Assembly (NCBI GenBank): GCA_009777575.1
Contig: WRLO01000025.1
Location: 1-41,805 of the forward strand
Length of the DNA: 41,805 nucleotides
Direction: 5' to 3'
From: Candidatus Cloacimonadota bacterium
Lineage (GTDB): Bacteria; Cloacimonadota; Cloacimonadia; Cloacimonadales; WRIO01
Part shown: positions 1 to 6,698 of the stretch, piece after piece
Position numbering within the stretch: position 1 is the first letter of the stretch
Layout: the number at the start of each line of letters is the position of its first letter
Translations under genes and position numbers: made by a program
Notes under the pieces: model-generated
Told to the model about the DNA's origin: nothing
Seen by the model: the letters and a program-made list of their open reading frames with translations, nothing else
The model's database searches: none

Positions 1-52
1 GCTTCAATGCAAGGATCTGTTCTTTAAACTTTGCAGTATACTTGTGTGACAT
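1..52 (-). CDS. IS3-family transposase OrfA, N-terminal 17 residues only
   Basis: The minus strand from 52 encodes MSHKYTAKFKEQILALK and runs off the window. This is the typical opening of the IS3/IS150-group OrfA helix-turn-helix protein, which binds the element's ends. A GGAGG ribosome binding site lies 6-7 bases before the ATG, at about 59-64. The remainder of the gene is outside the window, so intactness cannot be judged. Confidence 0.65.
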   Translation of the reverse strand, partial: MSHKYTAKFKEQILALK

Positions 53-107
53 TTATTCCTCCGTTAATTTGCTGTGAACATTTTTTCAACCCCATGAATA
101 CTGTCCA
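1..107 (-). mobile_element. Edge of an IS3-family insertion sequence
   Basis: The minus strand reads from an apparent terminal TGGACAGTATTCATGGGG at about 107 into a ribosome binding site and a transposase OrfA start. Only the end next to the cargo is in the window; the rest lies beyond base 1. The exact terminus is an estimate, because the partner inverted repeat and target duplication cannot be seen. Confidence 0.6.
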
Positions 108-123
108 GAAATATATAACAAGA

Positions 124-288
124 TCAACCCAAACCTATAAGTGTCAACCACCCGAAAAACTTTAAAACTGACAAGAAAAAATTAAGTATAGATTTAAAGT
201 TTTTTACAATCAATACAATAACTCCCACAATAAGTCCAATTCCTATAAGAATTCCTATTATACTATAAAAAATTTCATCGTTATACAT
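124..288 (-). CDS. Small hydrophobic membrane peptide, 54 residues
   Basis: This short reading frame starts at an ATG at 288 with a strong AGGAG ribosome binding site (about 296-300) only 12 bases past the methyltransferase stop, so it looks like the last gene of that operon. The product starts MYNDEIFYS, continues with an Ile/Gly/Val-rich transmembrane stretch (about residues 10-28), has a basic turn (KNFKS, 29-33) and ends with a second hydrophobic or amphipathic segment (34-54) finishing GLG. The stop is about 17 bases from the adjacent IS end, so the gene is complete unless the insertion replaced its tail. I do not recognise a family. It could be a small membrane protein, a bacteriocin- or toxin-like peptide, or a substrate of the upstream radical SAM and methyltransferase enzymes; the last is inference from position only. 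Confidence 0.55.
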   Translation of the reverse strand: MYNDEIFYSIIGILIGIGLIVGVIVLIVKNFKSILNFFLSVLKFFGWLTLIGLG

Positions 289-300
289 TTTGTTTCTCCT

Positions 301-906
301 TTATGATATTTTATATGGCATTTTTTTTGCTATGATTTCAAATTTATGCCATTTTTTTGTATTACATAATACACTTTTACCAATGAAATTAATCTCTTCA
401 AAATACTCAATGCTAAAATCATTAAGTAAATCATAGACTTGCTCTTTAGTTAAAAATGTCATATCAGGTTCTTGTCCCCAATCATCATTAATTCCGAGCA
501 AGCTAACTACTATCCGCCCATTTGTTTTTATTGCCTTTGTTATTTTTTCCCAAATCACAAAAAAGTTATTTTTACAACAAAAAGGTAAACTCATATAAGA
601 ATATATTAGGTCTGCTTCTGGGATTTCTATATTCTCAAAATAATCATTTTTTATCTCGATATTTTGTATTATTTTCATATCAACTTTTTTTTCAATATTA
701 TTAAAACCTTCGGAATTTGAATCTATCGATAACACTTTCCAGTCATTGTTGGCAAGCAGTATTGTGTCTATTCCGCTCCCACAACCTAATTCCACAGCAA
801 ACCCATTAAAGTCTCCAAACAAAGCCAATGCCTTTAATAATAATGGATTAGGTTGTTTATTCTGTGTGAGCTTTTGAAATTCTAATGAGTTTTTTCTGTG
901 ATCCAT
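301..906 (-). CDS. Class I SAM-dependent methyltransferase
   Basis: A 201-residue protein with the class I Rossmann methyltransferase signature: VELGCGSG (38-45) is motif I binding SAM, and an acidic residue at about 62 (SIDSN) ends strand 2. A further strand containing EADLIYSYMSLPF (about 97-109) is in the place of motif IV. This layout resembles TehB/UbiE-like small-molecule methyltransferases. The start at 906 has AAGGAG 6-8 bases upstream. It lies 15 bases downstream of the radical SAM gene and is followed closely by a 54-residue peptide gene, so the enzyme may act on the same product as the radical SAM protein. The substrate cannot be read from sequence. Confidence 0.85.
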   Translation of the reverse strand: MDHRKNSLEFQKLTQNKQPNPLLLKALALFGDFNGFAVELGCGSGIDTILLANNDWKVLSIDSNSEGFNNIEKKVDMKIIQNIEIKNDYFENIEIPEADLIYSYMSLPFCCKNNFFVIWEKITKAIKTNGRIVVSLLGINDDWGQEPDMTFLTKEQVYDLLNDFSIEYFEEINFIGKSVLCNTKKWHKFEIIAKKMPYKIS

Positions 907-921
907 TGATTAACTCCTTTT

Positions 922-2370
922 TTAAGGCCATCTTGGACTTTTATGTTTTTTGTACAGTTCCAATGCATTTCTATTGTAATGAAAAACTACATATTTTTGT
1001 TCTGTAAAATTTAAATTGGGTGCATTTTTCATAAACCATTCATTAGGTTTTTCAATAAAAAGAGACAACTCAAATTGTTTGTCAATTAAAGAAAAAGCTG
1101 CCAATACTCTCTTTGAAAATTTTCTGCTAATTCTCATTGCGAAGTAATTATGACGAGTATTATTTTTTATATGTTCTGCTTCTTCAGCTAATGTGGATTC
1201 CATTGGAATAGGTTTATGCTCTTTATAAGTATTAAAATTCAATAAATGAGAATAGCATATACTTGGTTTTTGAAACGGATCTTCGTGTTCACCATAAGAA
1301 ACAGCTGGACATCCACGACACCAGTTCCATCCGATACATTCACCACAATCTTTATAAAATTGTGGTCGACGATATTTCTTGAGTGTTTCATTTTGTAAAT
1401 AAATACTTTCAAAACTATCCTCTGGTAATCTTCCTAAAATTTCAGGAAATCTGCGACAAGATACTATAGAACCATCAGATAGAATACATTGACACCTACA
1501 ACCAATAAGACAACCCGCGATAAAATCTGTAGACTCATCTTCAAGATAAGCTATTTCTCTGCGATGCATTCTTAACATACGGAAAAAGCCCGGTTTCTCT
1601 GCAAAATGAAAATCTGGTCTTTCTTTTTCTCTTATATTTTTTAGTTCAAGATAAGCTTGAGATAGTTCGAATACTAATTCTGGAGAAAGAACGGGCTTAA
1701 CTTCTCTTGCATTTCCAACATGAGAGCAAAAATCAAAAGCAATCCCTTTAGATTTTGTGTTGTAATAGACAAAATCTATGATGTCAAAAAACTCATTAAC
1801 ATTCATATTTGTAACAGTAAACATGGTAGTAGTGTGTATTCCGTATTTGTGCAGTTGTTCGTAACCAGCAATGGTTCTTTTAAAACTACCTTTTCCACGA
1901 ATCATATCATGAGTTTCTTCTAAACCATCTAAACTCAATTGAAAATTAACAATACCTAATTTTTTCAAAAGTTTACAGTTTTTATCTGTGAGAGTTTCAG
2001 GATTTCCACCAAAAGAAACTGTTTTTCCATTCCGTCTTAAATATTTCACAAGTTCAAATACTTCATCTTCTAATAATGGGTCACCACCAATTAACACATA
2101 ATGATTGAATGAAATACCGTATTCAGCTCCAAATCTATCTATTTCTTTAATTATTTCTTTTTTTTGTTTTAAACTCAATGTTCTTTCTTGTTCTTTCTCA
2201 TAAGTTATTGGGTCATACATATAGCAATGTTTACAATTGTTTTGACATTTTGTTGTAATATGCCATTGAATCGTTTCTGGATATTTCACTTTGAATCCAA
2301 AGTAAATATATCTCAAAGAAGACAAGTAATAATCAATATTTTGCAAATTTCTTTTTATAATGTTAAACAT
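922..2370 (-). CDS. Radical SAM protein with SPASM-type C-terminal domain
   Basis: A 482-residue protein. The CxxxCxxC motif at Cys42, Cys46 and Cys49 (TTKCQNNCKHCYMYD) binds the radical SAM [4Fe-4S] cluster. LIGGDPLLED follows as the GGE-like SAM-binding motif. A second Cys-rich region (GCLIGCRCQCILSDG, then CGECIGWNWCRGC) has the spacing and DGS-x-C signature of SPASM auxiliary clusters. SPASM proteins modify peptides (RiPP and sactipeptide maturases) or activate partner enzymes. The start at 2370 is preceded by GGGGG and lies 2 bases after the stop of the U32-like gene, so they are translationally coupled. A C-terminal tail of about 90 residues extends beyond the SPASM Cys. It is likely a peptide- or protein-modifying enzyme; the substrate is unknown. 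Confidence 0.85.
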   Translation of the reverse strand: MFNIIKRNLQNIDYYLSSLRYIYFGFKVKYPETIQWHITTKCQNNCKHCYMYDPITYEKEQERTLSLKQKKEIIKEIDRFGAEYGISFNHYVLIGGDPLLEDEVFELVKYLRRNGKTVSFGGNPETLTDKNCKLLKKLGIVNFQLSLDGLEETHDMIRGKGSFKRTIAGYEQLHKYGIHTTTMFTVTNMNVNEFFDIIDFVYYNTKSKGIAFDFCSHVGNAREVKPVLSPELVFELSQAYLELKNIREKERPDFHFAEKPGFFRMLRMHRREIAYLEDESTDFIAGCLIGCRCQCILSDGSIVSCRRFPEILGRLPEDSFESIYLQNETLKKYRRPQFYKDCGECIGWNWCRGCPAVSYGEHEDPFQKPSICYSHLLNFNTYKEHKPIPMESTLAEEAEHIKNNTRHNYFAMRISRKFSKRVLAAFSLIDKQFELSLFIEKPNEWFMKNAPNLNFTEQKYVVFHYNRNALELYKKHKSPRWP

Positions 2371-2372
2371 AA

Positions 2373-3353
2373 CTAAACCCCCATTCCATCCATTTTTTTA
2401 AAGTAAGGAATTCTGTCAAGTTTTTTTATATATGGCATAAGAAAATCTTGATTAATTTTGTCAGAAATAGTATTATCAAAAAAAGAATCGTCAAATACAT
2501 TAGACATAATCACGTTATCTTTTTTTATTTGCGATAAAAAAGTTCCATAAAAATCAAGTATGTTATACGGTTCATTGGTTTCGTATAAATTAATAAACCG
2601 ATAAAATTCATCAAAATTATCGAAAGTATTCCTCGGGAGTTTCAAAACGTCTATATAACTTTCCATTCGTCTTAGTTGCTCAATAGTAACCCATGAACTC
2701 ATTAAAAATACATAAATACTTGTAACAACTCTTTTGCATGTTGCATCAAAATCGTGATATCGTCCTTTCACTGCTTCATTGCGGTGCCAACCTTCTAATT
2801 CACATTTTCTAACACAACCTTCAAAGGGAATTAATTTTTGTTTGTAACCACTTTCATTTACTGATTTAATGAAGGGCATATTCCTTATTGTCCAAGTTGC
2901 TGGATTATGTAATTCAATTCCATAACTTTTCTCTTCTAATAGTCCATAGATGGTATCTATATAGGAAATACAAGAGCCTTGAATCAACAACTCTGGATAT
3001 AATGACGATATTTTTCTAGCCAACGATTTATCTGAGATAACGACTGAGCGAACTCCTAATGGTAAATAAAAACTATCTAATATGTTAATGACAGTAAATA
3101 AGTCATAATCTCCTGAGTTTAATAATAAGGTGGTTTTTAAGCCATTTATAGAACAAATCTTTAGAAAATATTTAACTTCTTTTTCAGTCATTCTTTGTGG
3201 AGATCTTCCTGAAGGTATTAAGTTTGCATCAAAATGAGCAAAATGAATGTCATGAATAAAAGGGATAAAAAACCCTTTTTTATAGTTAATAAAATTTTTA
3301 ATTTCTCGTATCCAGTTTGCTGTAAAACCTAATGAAATCCAATGCTCGATCAT
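2373..3353 (-). CDS. U32-like (collagenase-like / YhbU-type) TIM-barrel protein with Cys cluster
   Basis: A 326-residue protein that I place, with moderate confidence, near the peptidase U32 group. It shows repeated beta-alpha units (LKTTLLLNS, VRSVVISD, LLIQGSCISY, YGIELHNPATW), as in a TIM barrel. These are followed by IPFEGCVRKCELEGWH and ATCKR, giving Cys180, Cys184 and Cys206, which resembles the conserved Cys cluster of U32 proteins that holds an Fe-S cluster in tRNA/ubiquinone hydroxylases. I chose the ATG at 3353 because AGAGG lies 8 bases upstream; the longer frame uses a TTG. Coupling to the radical SAM gene suggests a shared pathway. It could also be an unnamed radical-SAM partner family. 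Confidence 0.5.
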   Translation of the reverse strand: MIEHWISLGFTANWIREIKNFINYKKGFFIPFIHDIHFAHFDANLIPSGRSPQRMTEKEVKYFLKICSINGLKTTLLLNSGDYDLFTVINILDSFYLPLGVRSVVISDKSLARKISSLYPELLIQGSCISYIDTIYGLLEEKSYGIELHNPATWTIRNMPFIKSVNESGYKQKLIPFEGCVRKCELEGWHRNEAVKGRYHDFDATCKRVVTSIYVFLMSSWVTIEQLRRMESYIDVLKLPRNTFDNFDEFYRFINLYETNEPYNILDFYGTFLSQIKKDNVIMSNVFDDSFFDNTISDKINQDFLMPYIKKLDRIPYFKKMDGMGV

Positions 3354-3442
3354 TATTAAAACCTCTATCAAATTCCTAAATCAATGCCATGCTTTTTTGT
3401 TCTCATCATCATCTATTTATCCATAAGTTATCATAATTTTCA

Positions 3443-4021
3443 TCAACACAAAACTGTTTTTATTAGTAGTATTACAAAGAAAAGCAATCCTACAAGATCG
3501 AATATCACTGCTAGTTTTATTGCTTTGTAATCTTGAACAATAGTACTGTTTATTCTGTATATTTGATGTATTAACTCATCATATATCTTTTCGGGTTTTA
3601 ATTTTAATATATATTCTTTGTAATCATGAATGTTCGTGATCCTATCAATGCCATAGATTGTTCTATGATCTGATACTCCTCTATCTATTCCATTTGTCAT
3701 GAACTTTGGTATTGTATTTATAAGTGTTATGCCTAAACTTACCAGAAAAGGCAAGAACACTATTATTGTATAAATATTAAGTTCTAGTACATTATTATTA
3801 ATTAACACTGCCATTGCAGCAATAAAAATTGAATTCACAAAAGCAAGTCGATTTAATTGCTGTTCACAGTAATTATAAAGTTTAAATTTGTACGATAAAA
3901 TACCTTTGAAATAATCTATTGTTTCCTTATGATGATTTAGTGTAAAGAGTTTTGGAATAGCATCAATATCGTAGATATTTTCATTTTTATTTTTAAATAT
4001 ATTAAAGAAAAGATTAAACAT
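3443..4021 (-). CDS. Membrane protein resembling Pycsar effector PycTM (DUF5706-like)
   Basis: A 192-residue protein with predicted membrane segments at about 59-75, 83-104 and 168-190. A cytoplasmic loop of about 60 residues carries a helical stretch QIYRINSTIVQDYKAIKLA just before the last membrane segment. This order (N-terminal helix, membrane hairpin, polar loop, Q-Y-x-x-S/N...K-Y/A-x-x-L-x-A helix, final TM) is what I associate with PycTM/DUF5706 effectors, which disrupt the membrane on cyclic-nucleotide sensing. It overlaps the upstream 176-residue gene by 8 bases, so it belongs to the defence operon. No nucleotide cyclase is seen nearby, so either another signal is used or the resemblance is only architectural. 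Confidence 0.5.
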   Translation of the reverse strand: MFNLFFNIFKNKNENIYDIDAIPKLFTLNHHKETIDYFKGILSYKFKLYNYCEQQLNRLAFVNSIFIAAMAVLINNNVLELNIYTIIVFLPFLVSLGITLINTIPKFMTNGIDRGVSDHRTIYGIDRITNIHDYKEYILKLKPEKIYDELIHQIYRINSTIVQDYKAIKLAVIFDLVGLLFFVILLIKTVLC

Positions 4022-4544
4022 GCTTGTCTCCAGAATAATCGCATAATTTGTATATTTCGTCTGCTATTTGTCCATATCGTGTTTCAAAATCTTTCAAAAA
4101 AGCGTAAAGATTATTAATATAATCTTCAGGTGCTTTTGAATTCTCGATAAGTTTTTCATATAATACATCTACACCGCCCAAAACATAAGATTCATATAGT
4201 TCCTCATCTATATTAGCTTTGTCTGTACCATAAAATCGAAATGCTTTATCAACACGAGTATCAAAATCTGGTTCGTGATTCTTATCAACTAACATAATTA
4301 GTTGATAATTAAAATGAAAAACATCTTTATAGTTTGACATTTGTTCAGCAAAGATACTCGTATCTTTACCACCTTCTCTATTTTTTTCAGCTTTACGATT
4401 ATAAAGAAATCCAACAATAGGAGCAAGTTGATAAACTTCATGGTTAAAAGAAAACAACTTATGTTGCCCTTCAAACTCTGCGGTCAGCTTAACAACTTTG
4501 TCGGCATGGGTTCCAAAAAATCTGTATTGAGATTGAAATAACAT
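4014..4544 (-). CDS. Uncharacterised defence-operon protein, 176 residues (possibly Dnd-associated)
   Basis: I do not recognise this protein with certainty. It is soluble, acidic and mostly helical, opening YRFFGTHADKVVKLT, then FNHEVYQLAPIVGFLYNRKAE, and later a tyrosine-rich helical C-terminus. The segment LAPIVGFLYNRK faintly recalls small Dnd-associated proteins. Position fits: it follows the DndD-like gene by 13 bases with AAGGAGA before the ATG, in the place occupied by dndE in classical dnd operons. It is longer than DndE (about 110-130 residues), so a DndE-equivalent role is a guess. Its stop overlaps the start of the PycTM-like gene. Confidence 0.5.
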   Translation of the reverse strand: MLFQSQYRFFGTHADKVVKLTAEFEGQHKLFSFNHEVYQLAPIVGFLYNRKAEKNREGGKDTSIFAEQMSNYKDVFHFNYQLIMLVDKNHEPDFDTRVDKAFRFYGTDKANIDEELYESYVLGGVDVLYEKLIENSKAPEDYINNLYAFLKDFETRYGQIADEIYKLCDYSGDKHV

Positions 4545-4557
4545 TATTTTTTCTCCT

Positions 4558-6525
4558 TTACCTCACTATAGTTTCTATCTTGCTATTATTTACCGAATCA
4601 AAAGTTAAGCGTTTACCTATTTTATGACTAAGATATTCTTCAGCAATTTCTCCATCAGTGTCTTTTATAAAGATTATGACTTGCTCAGCAATCTGTGGTA
4701 AAACTTCGCAAACAGTTTTGATACGAGCTTTATCAAATGCAGAGAGAGGAGCATCCATAACTAGAGGATAAGGTTCTGATATCAGTAATTTGCTTTCGCC
4801 TTCTCGACTTTCTCTTGCCATTTGGATTACACCGGCGATGAATGCAAAAATAATGGATATGTTTTGCGCCATAGATGTTTCTGTTGAGCTTCCTATATCG
4901 TTTAAAACAATATTCACGTCGTATTTTTCATTCAATGTTAATGTGAAGCCCTCACCAAAAATGCTATGAAAAATATCGTTGATTTTATTTTCAAGTTTAA
5001 TACGGGTATTTCGTTCTGCCTCAGTGTACTGCTTATTTATAGTGTTTAGTATGTATTGGGCATACTCCCTATATGTCAATACACGACGATTATTATCGTC
5101 TTTAAGAACAAGTTTGTCACGTTCGGTTTTAATTCGGTTATAATCTGTTTTAAATCCGCCTATCTCTTCGTGAAGTTTAATTTTTTCATTATGCAGATCT
5201 CTAAAGTGGATTTCATAACGTTGTAACTCTGTTTGCAGTTTGCCAATATCATCCAATCCCAATAGCTGTTTATCAATATCGATTATTTCCTGATGTGCTT
5301 CATTTAAATCAGATTCACATGCACATATATTTGAATAACAGTTAGTAAAATCAAGAAACATCGTATATGAGTCCCGGACTTTTACTCTACATATATCTTT
5401 AAAGTGAGATATAGAGTCTCCTATTGAGTTAGGCGGGACATAATTTAAGAGTTCGTTAAGCGTATTGAATGCTGCATTGCCCATACAGATTTCAGAGCCA
5501 CAAATACAACGCCCATTATTTATCAAATGATTTATTGTTTGCTCATTAACATAAGGAACACTTTTTTCTATTTTTCTTGTTTCTGTTAATTGTATCAAGC
5601 TATCATGTATCATTTTTCTTGCGAAATAAGCAGGCGACTTTTTGAAAACAGACAGTAAACTATCAATATTTTTTTCTTTTTGAATTACTAAAGTTTCACA
5701 ACGTGTCTTTAGTTTTGATTTTGTTTTAGAAAGTTCAGCACTCACTTTATTTTTTTCAATTAAAACATTTAATTCATTTATTCTGTCTGTTACCGGTGTT
5801 TCTTCATTTTCAATTTCAGAAATGCGTATTTCATTTTTTTCAATTTTTTTCTCTAAAATATCAATATCACGAGCATACTCCTCCATTTTAACATCGCTAC
5901 CTGTATCATATTTTTTGTCATAATCTTTGATAGTTTTCTTTAAATGGTCAATTGCAGACATTAGAGCATCAAGACCAAGCAAACCCCTAACTGCACGTAC
6001 AAATTCATCACCTTTGCCCTGTGCAAGTCGTTTACTCATAATAGTTATACGTTCTCCATCAAAAAAGAAATAGCGTGCTAACTCAGCGGGGAGAATTTCT
6101 TTGATCCTAACAGATAGCTGATTTTGTTTTACATACTCTATTTGACCATTTTTTTTGTAAATTATCTTGAAATCACGCTGTCCAACGGTATCCACTTGTT
6201 TGTCTTTTTTATCTGACTTACGATATTTTTGTTCACTTATAATTGTATATTCTATTTCCTTATGGGTTAGTGCCAGTTCAACACGAACTGTTTCTGTTTG
6301 ACCAGATGCCATTTTTTGCGATTTGGCTTTGCAAAGAAGAATTTTATCTTCAAAGTCCGTCTCTCCATATAAGCACCATGTAAAAGCTTGTGCAAGAGTA
6401 GTTTTGCCTGTTCCATTTTCACCCATAATTATGGTTACATTCTTTTCATAGTCGTCAGCAAATGTCACTGTTTGCTCGTCTATAAATTGTCTAAAATTTC
6501 TTAATTTTATAGATTTCAATAACAT
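4558..6525 (-). CDS. dndD: DndD-like SMC/Rad50-type ATPase
   Basis: A 655-residue ABC/SMC-type ATPase. Walker A is GENGTGKTT (35-43). RYFFFDGERI (151-160) is a hallmark seen in DndD proteins. Two coiled-coil arms (about 205-290 and 405-480) flank a middle segment with Cys residues (NGRCICGSEIC, about 335-345), which may form a metal hook. The ABC signature region and Walker B PLVMDAPLSAFD lie near the C-terminus. DndD works with DndC and DndE to insert sulfur into the DNA backbone and is thought to be the ATPase that opens or nicks DNA. It overlaps the 60-residue gene upstream by 10 bases. Assignment to DndD rather than another SMC-like defence ATPase rests on the FFDGE motif plus the DndC- and DndA-like neighbours. 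Confidence 0.75.
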   Translation of the reverse strand: MLLKSIKLRNFRQFIDEQTVTFADDYEKNVTIIMGENGTGKTTLAQAFTWCLYGETDFEDKILLCKAKSQKMASGQTETVRVELALTHKEIEYTIISEQKYRKSDKKDKQVDTVGQRDFKIIYKKNGQIEYVKQNQLSVRIKEILPAELARYFFFDGERITIMSKRLAQGKGDEFVRAVRGLLGLDALMSAIDHLKKTIKDYDKKYDTGSDVKMEEYARDIDILEKKIEKNEIRISEIENEETPVTDRINELNVLIEKNKVSAELSKTKSKLKTRCETLVIQKEKNIDSLLSVFKKSPAYFARKMIHDSLIQLTETRKIEKSVPYVNEQTINHLINNGRCICGSEICMGNAAFNTLNELLNYVPPNSIGDSISHFKDICRVKVRDSYTMFLDFTNCYSNICACESDLNEAHQEIIDIDKQLLGLDDIGKLQTELQRYEIHFRDLHNEKIKLHEEIGGFKTDYNRIKTERDKLVLKDDNNRRVLTYREYAQYILNTINKQYTEAERNTRIKLENKINDIFHSIFGEGFTLTLNEKYDVNIVLNDIGSSTETSMAQNISIIFAFIAGVIQMARESREGESKLLISEPYPLVMDAPLSAFDKARIKTVCEVLPQIAEQVIIFIKDTDGEIAEEYLSHKIGKRLTFDSVNNSKIETIVR

Positions 6526-6698
6526 TTGATTTCCTCTTCTATTCGTTTTTGAATGTCGGCAATCATTTGAACATCGTTACGGGCTTTCGTGCGGACATTT
6601 TCTGCTTCTTGTTGAATAAGCCACTTTATGATGTTATCTATTTTTACTGTGTTAATCTTAATGCCATTAGTAATTATTTCATCTTTATCAGTTTTCAT
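6516..6698 (-). CDS. Small conserved-position protein, 60 residues
   Basis: This short gene fills the space between the helicase and the DndD-like gene. I chose the ATG at 6698 (MKTDKDEI) because GAGGAG lies about 9 bases upstream; the longer frame starts with TTG. It overlaps the helicase stop by 11 bases and the DndD-like start by 10. The product is charged and helical: KIDNIIKWLIQQEAENVRT, then a helix ending RIEEEIKCY. No known family is recognised. A small adaptor of the neighbouring ATPase is plausible, but that is inference. Confidence 0.6.
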   Translation of the reverse strand: MKTDKDEIITNGIKINTVKIDNIIKWLIQQEAENVRTKARNDVQMIADIQKRIEEEIKCY

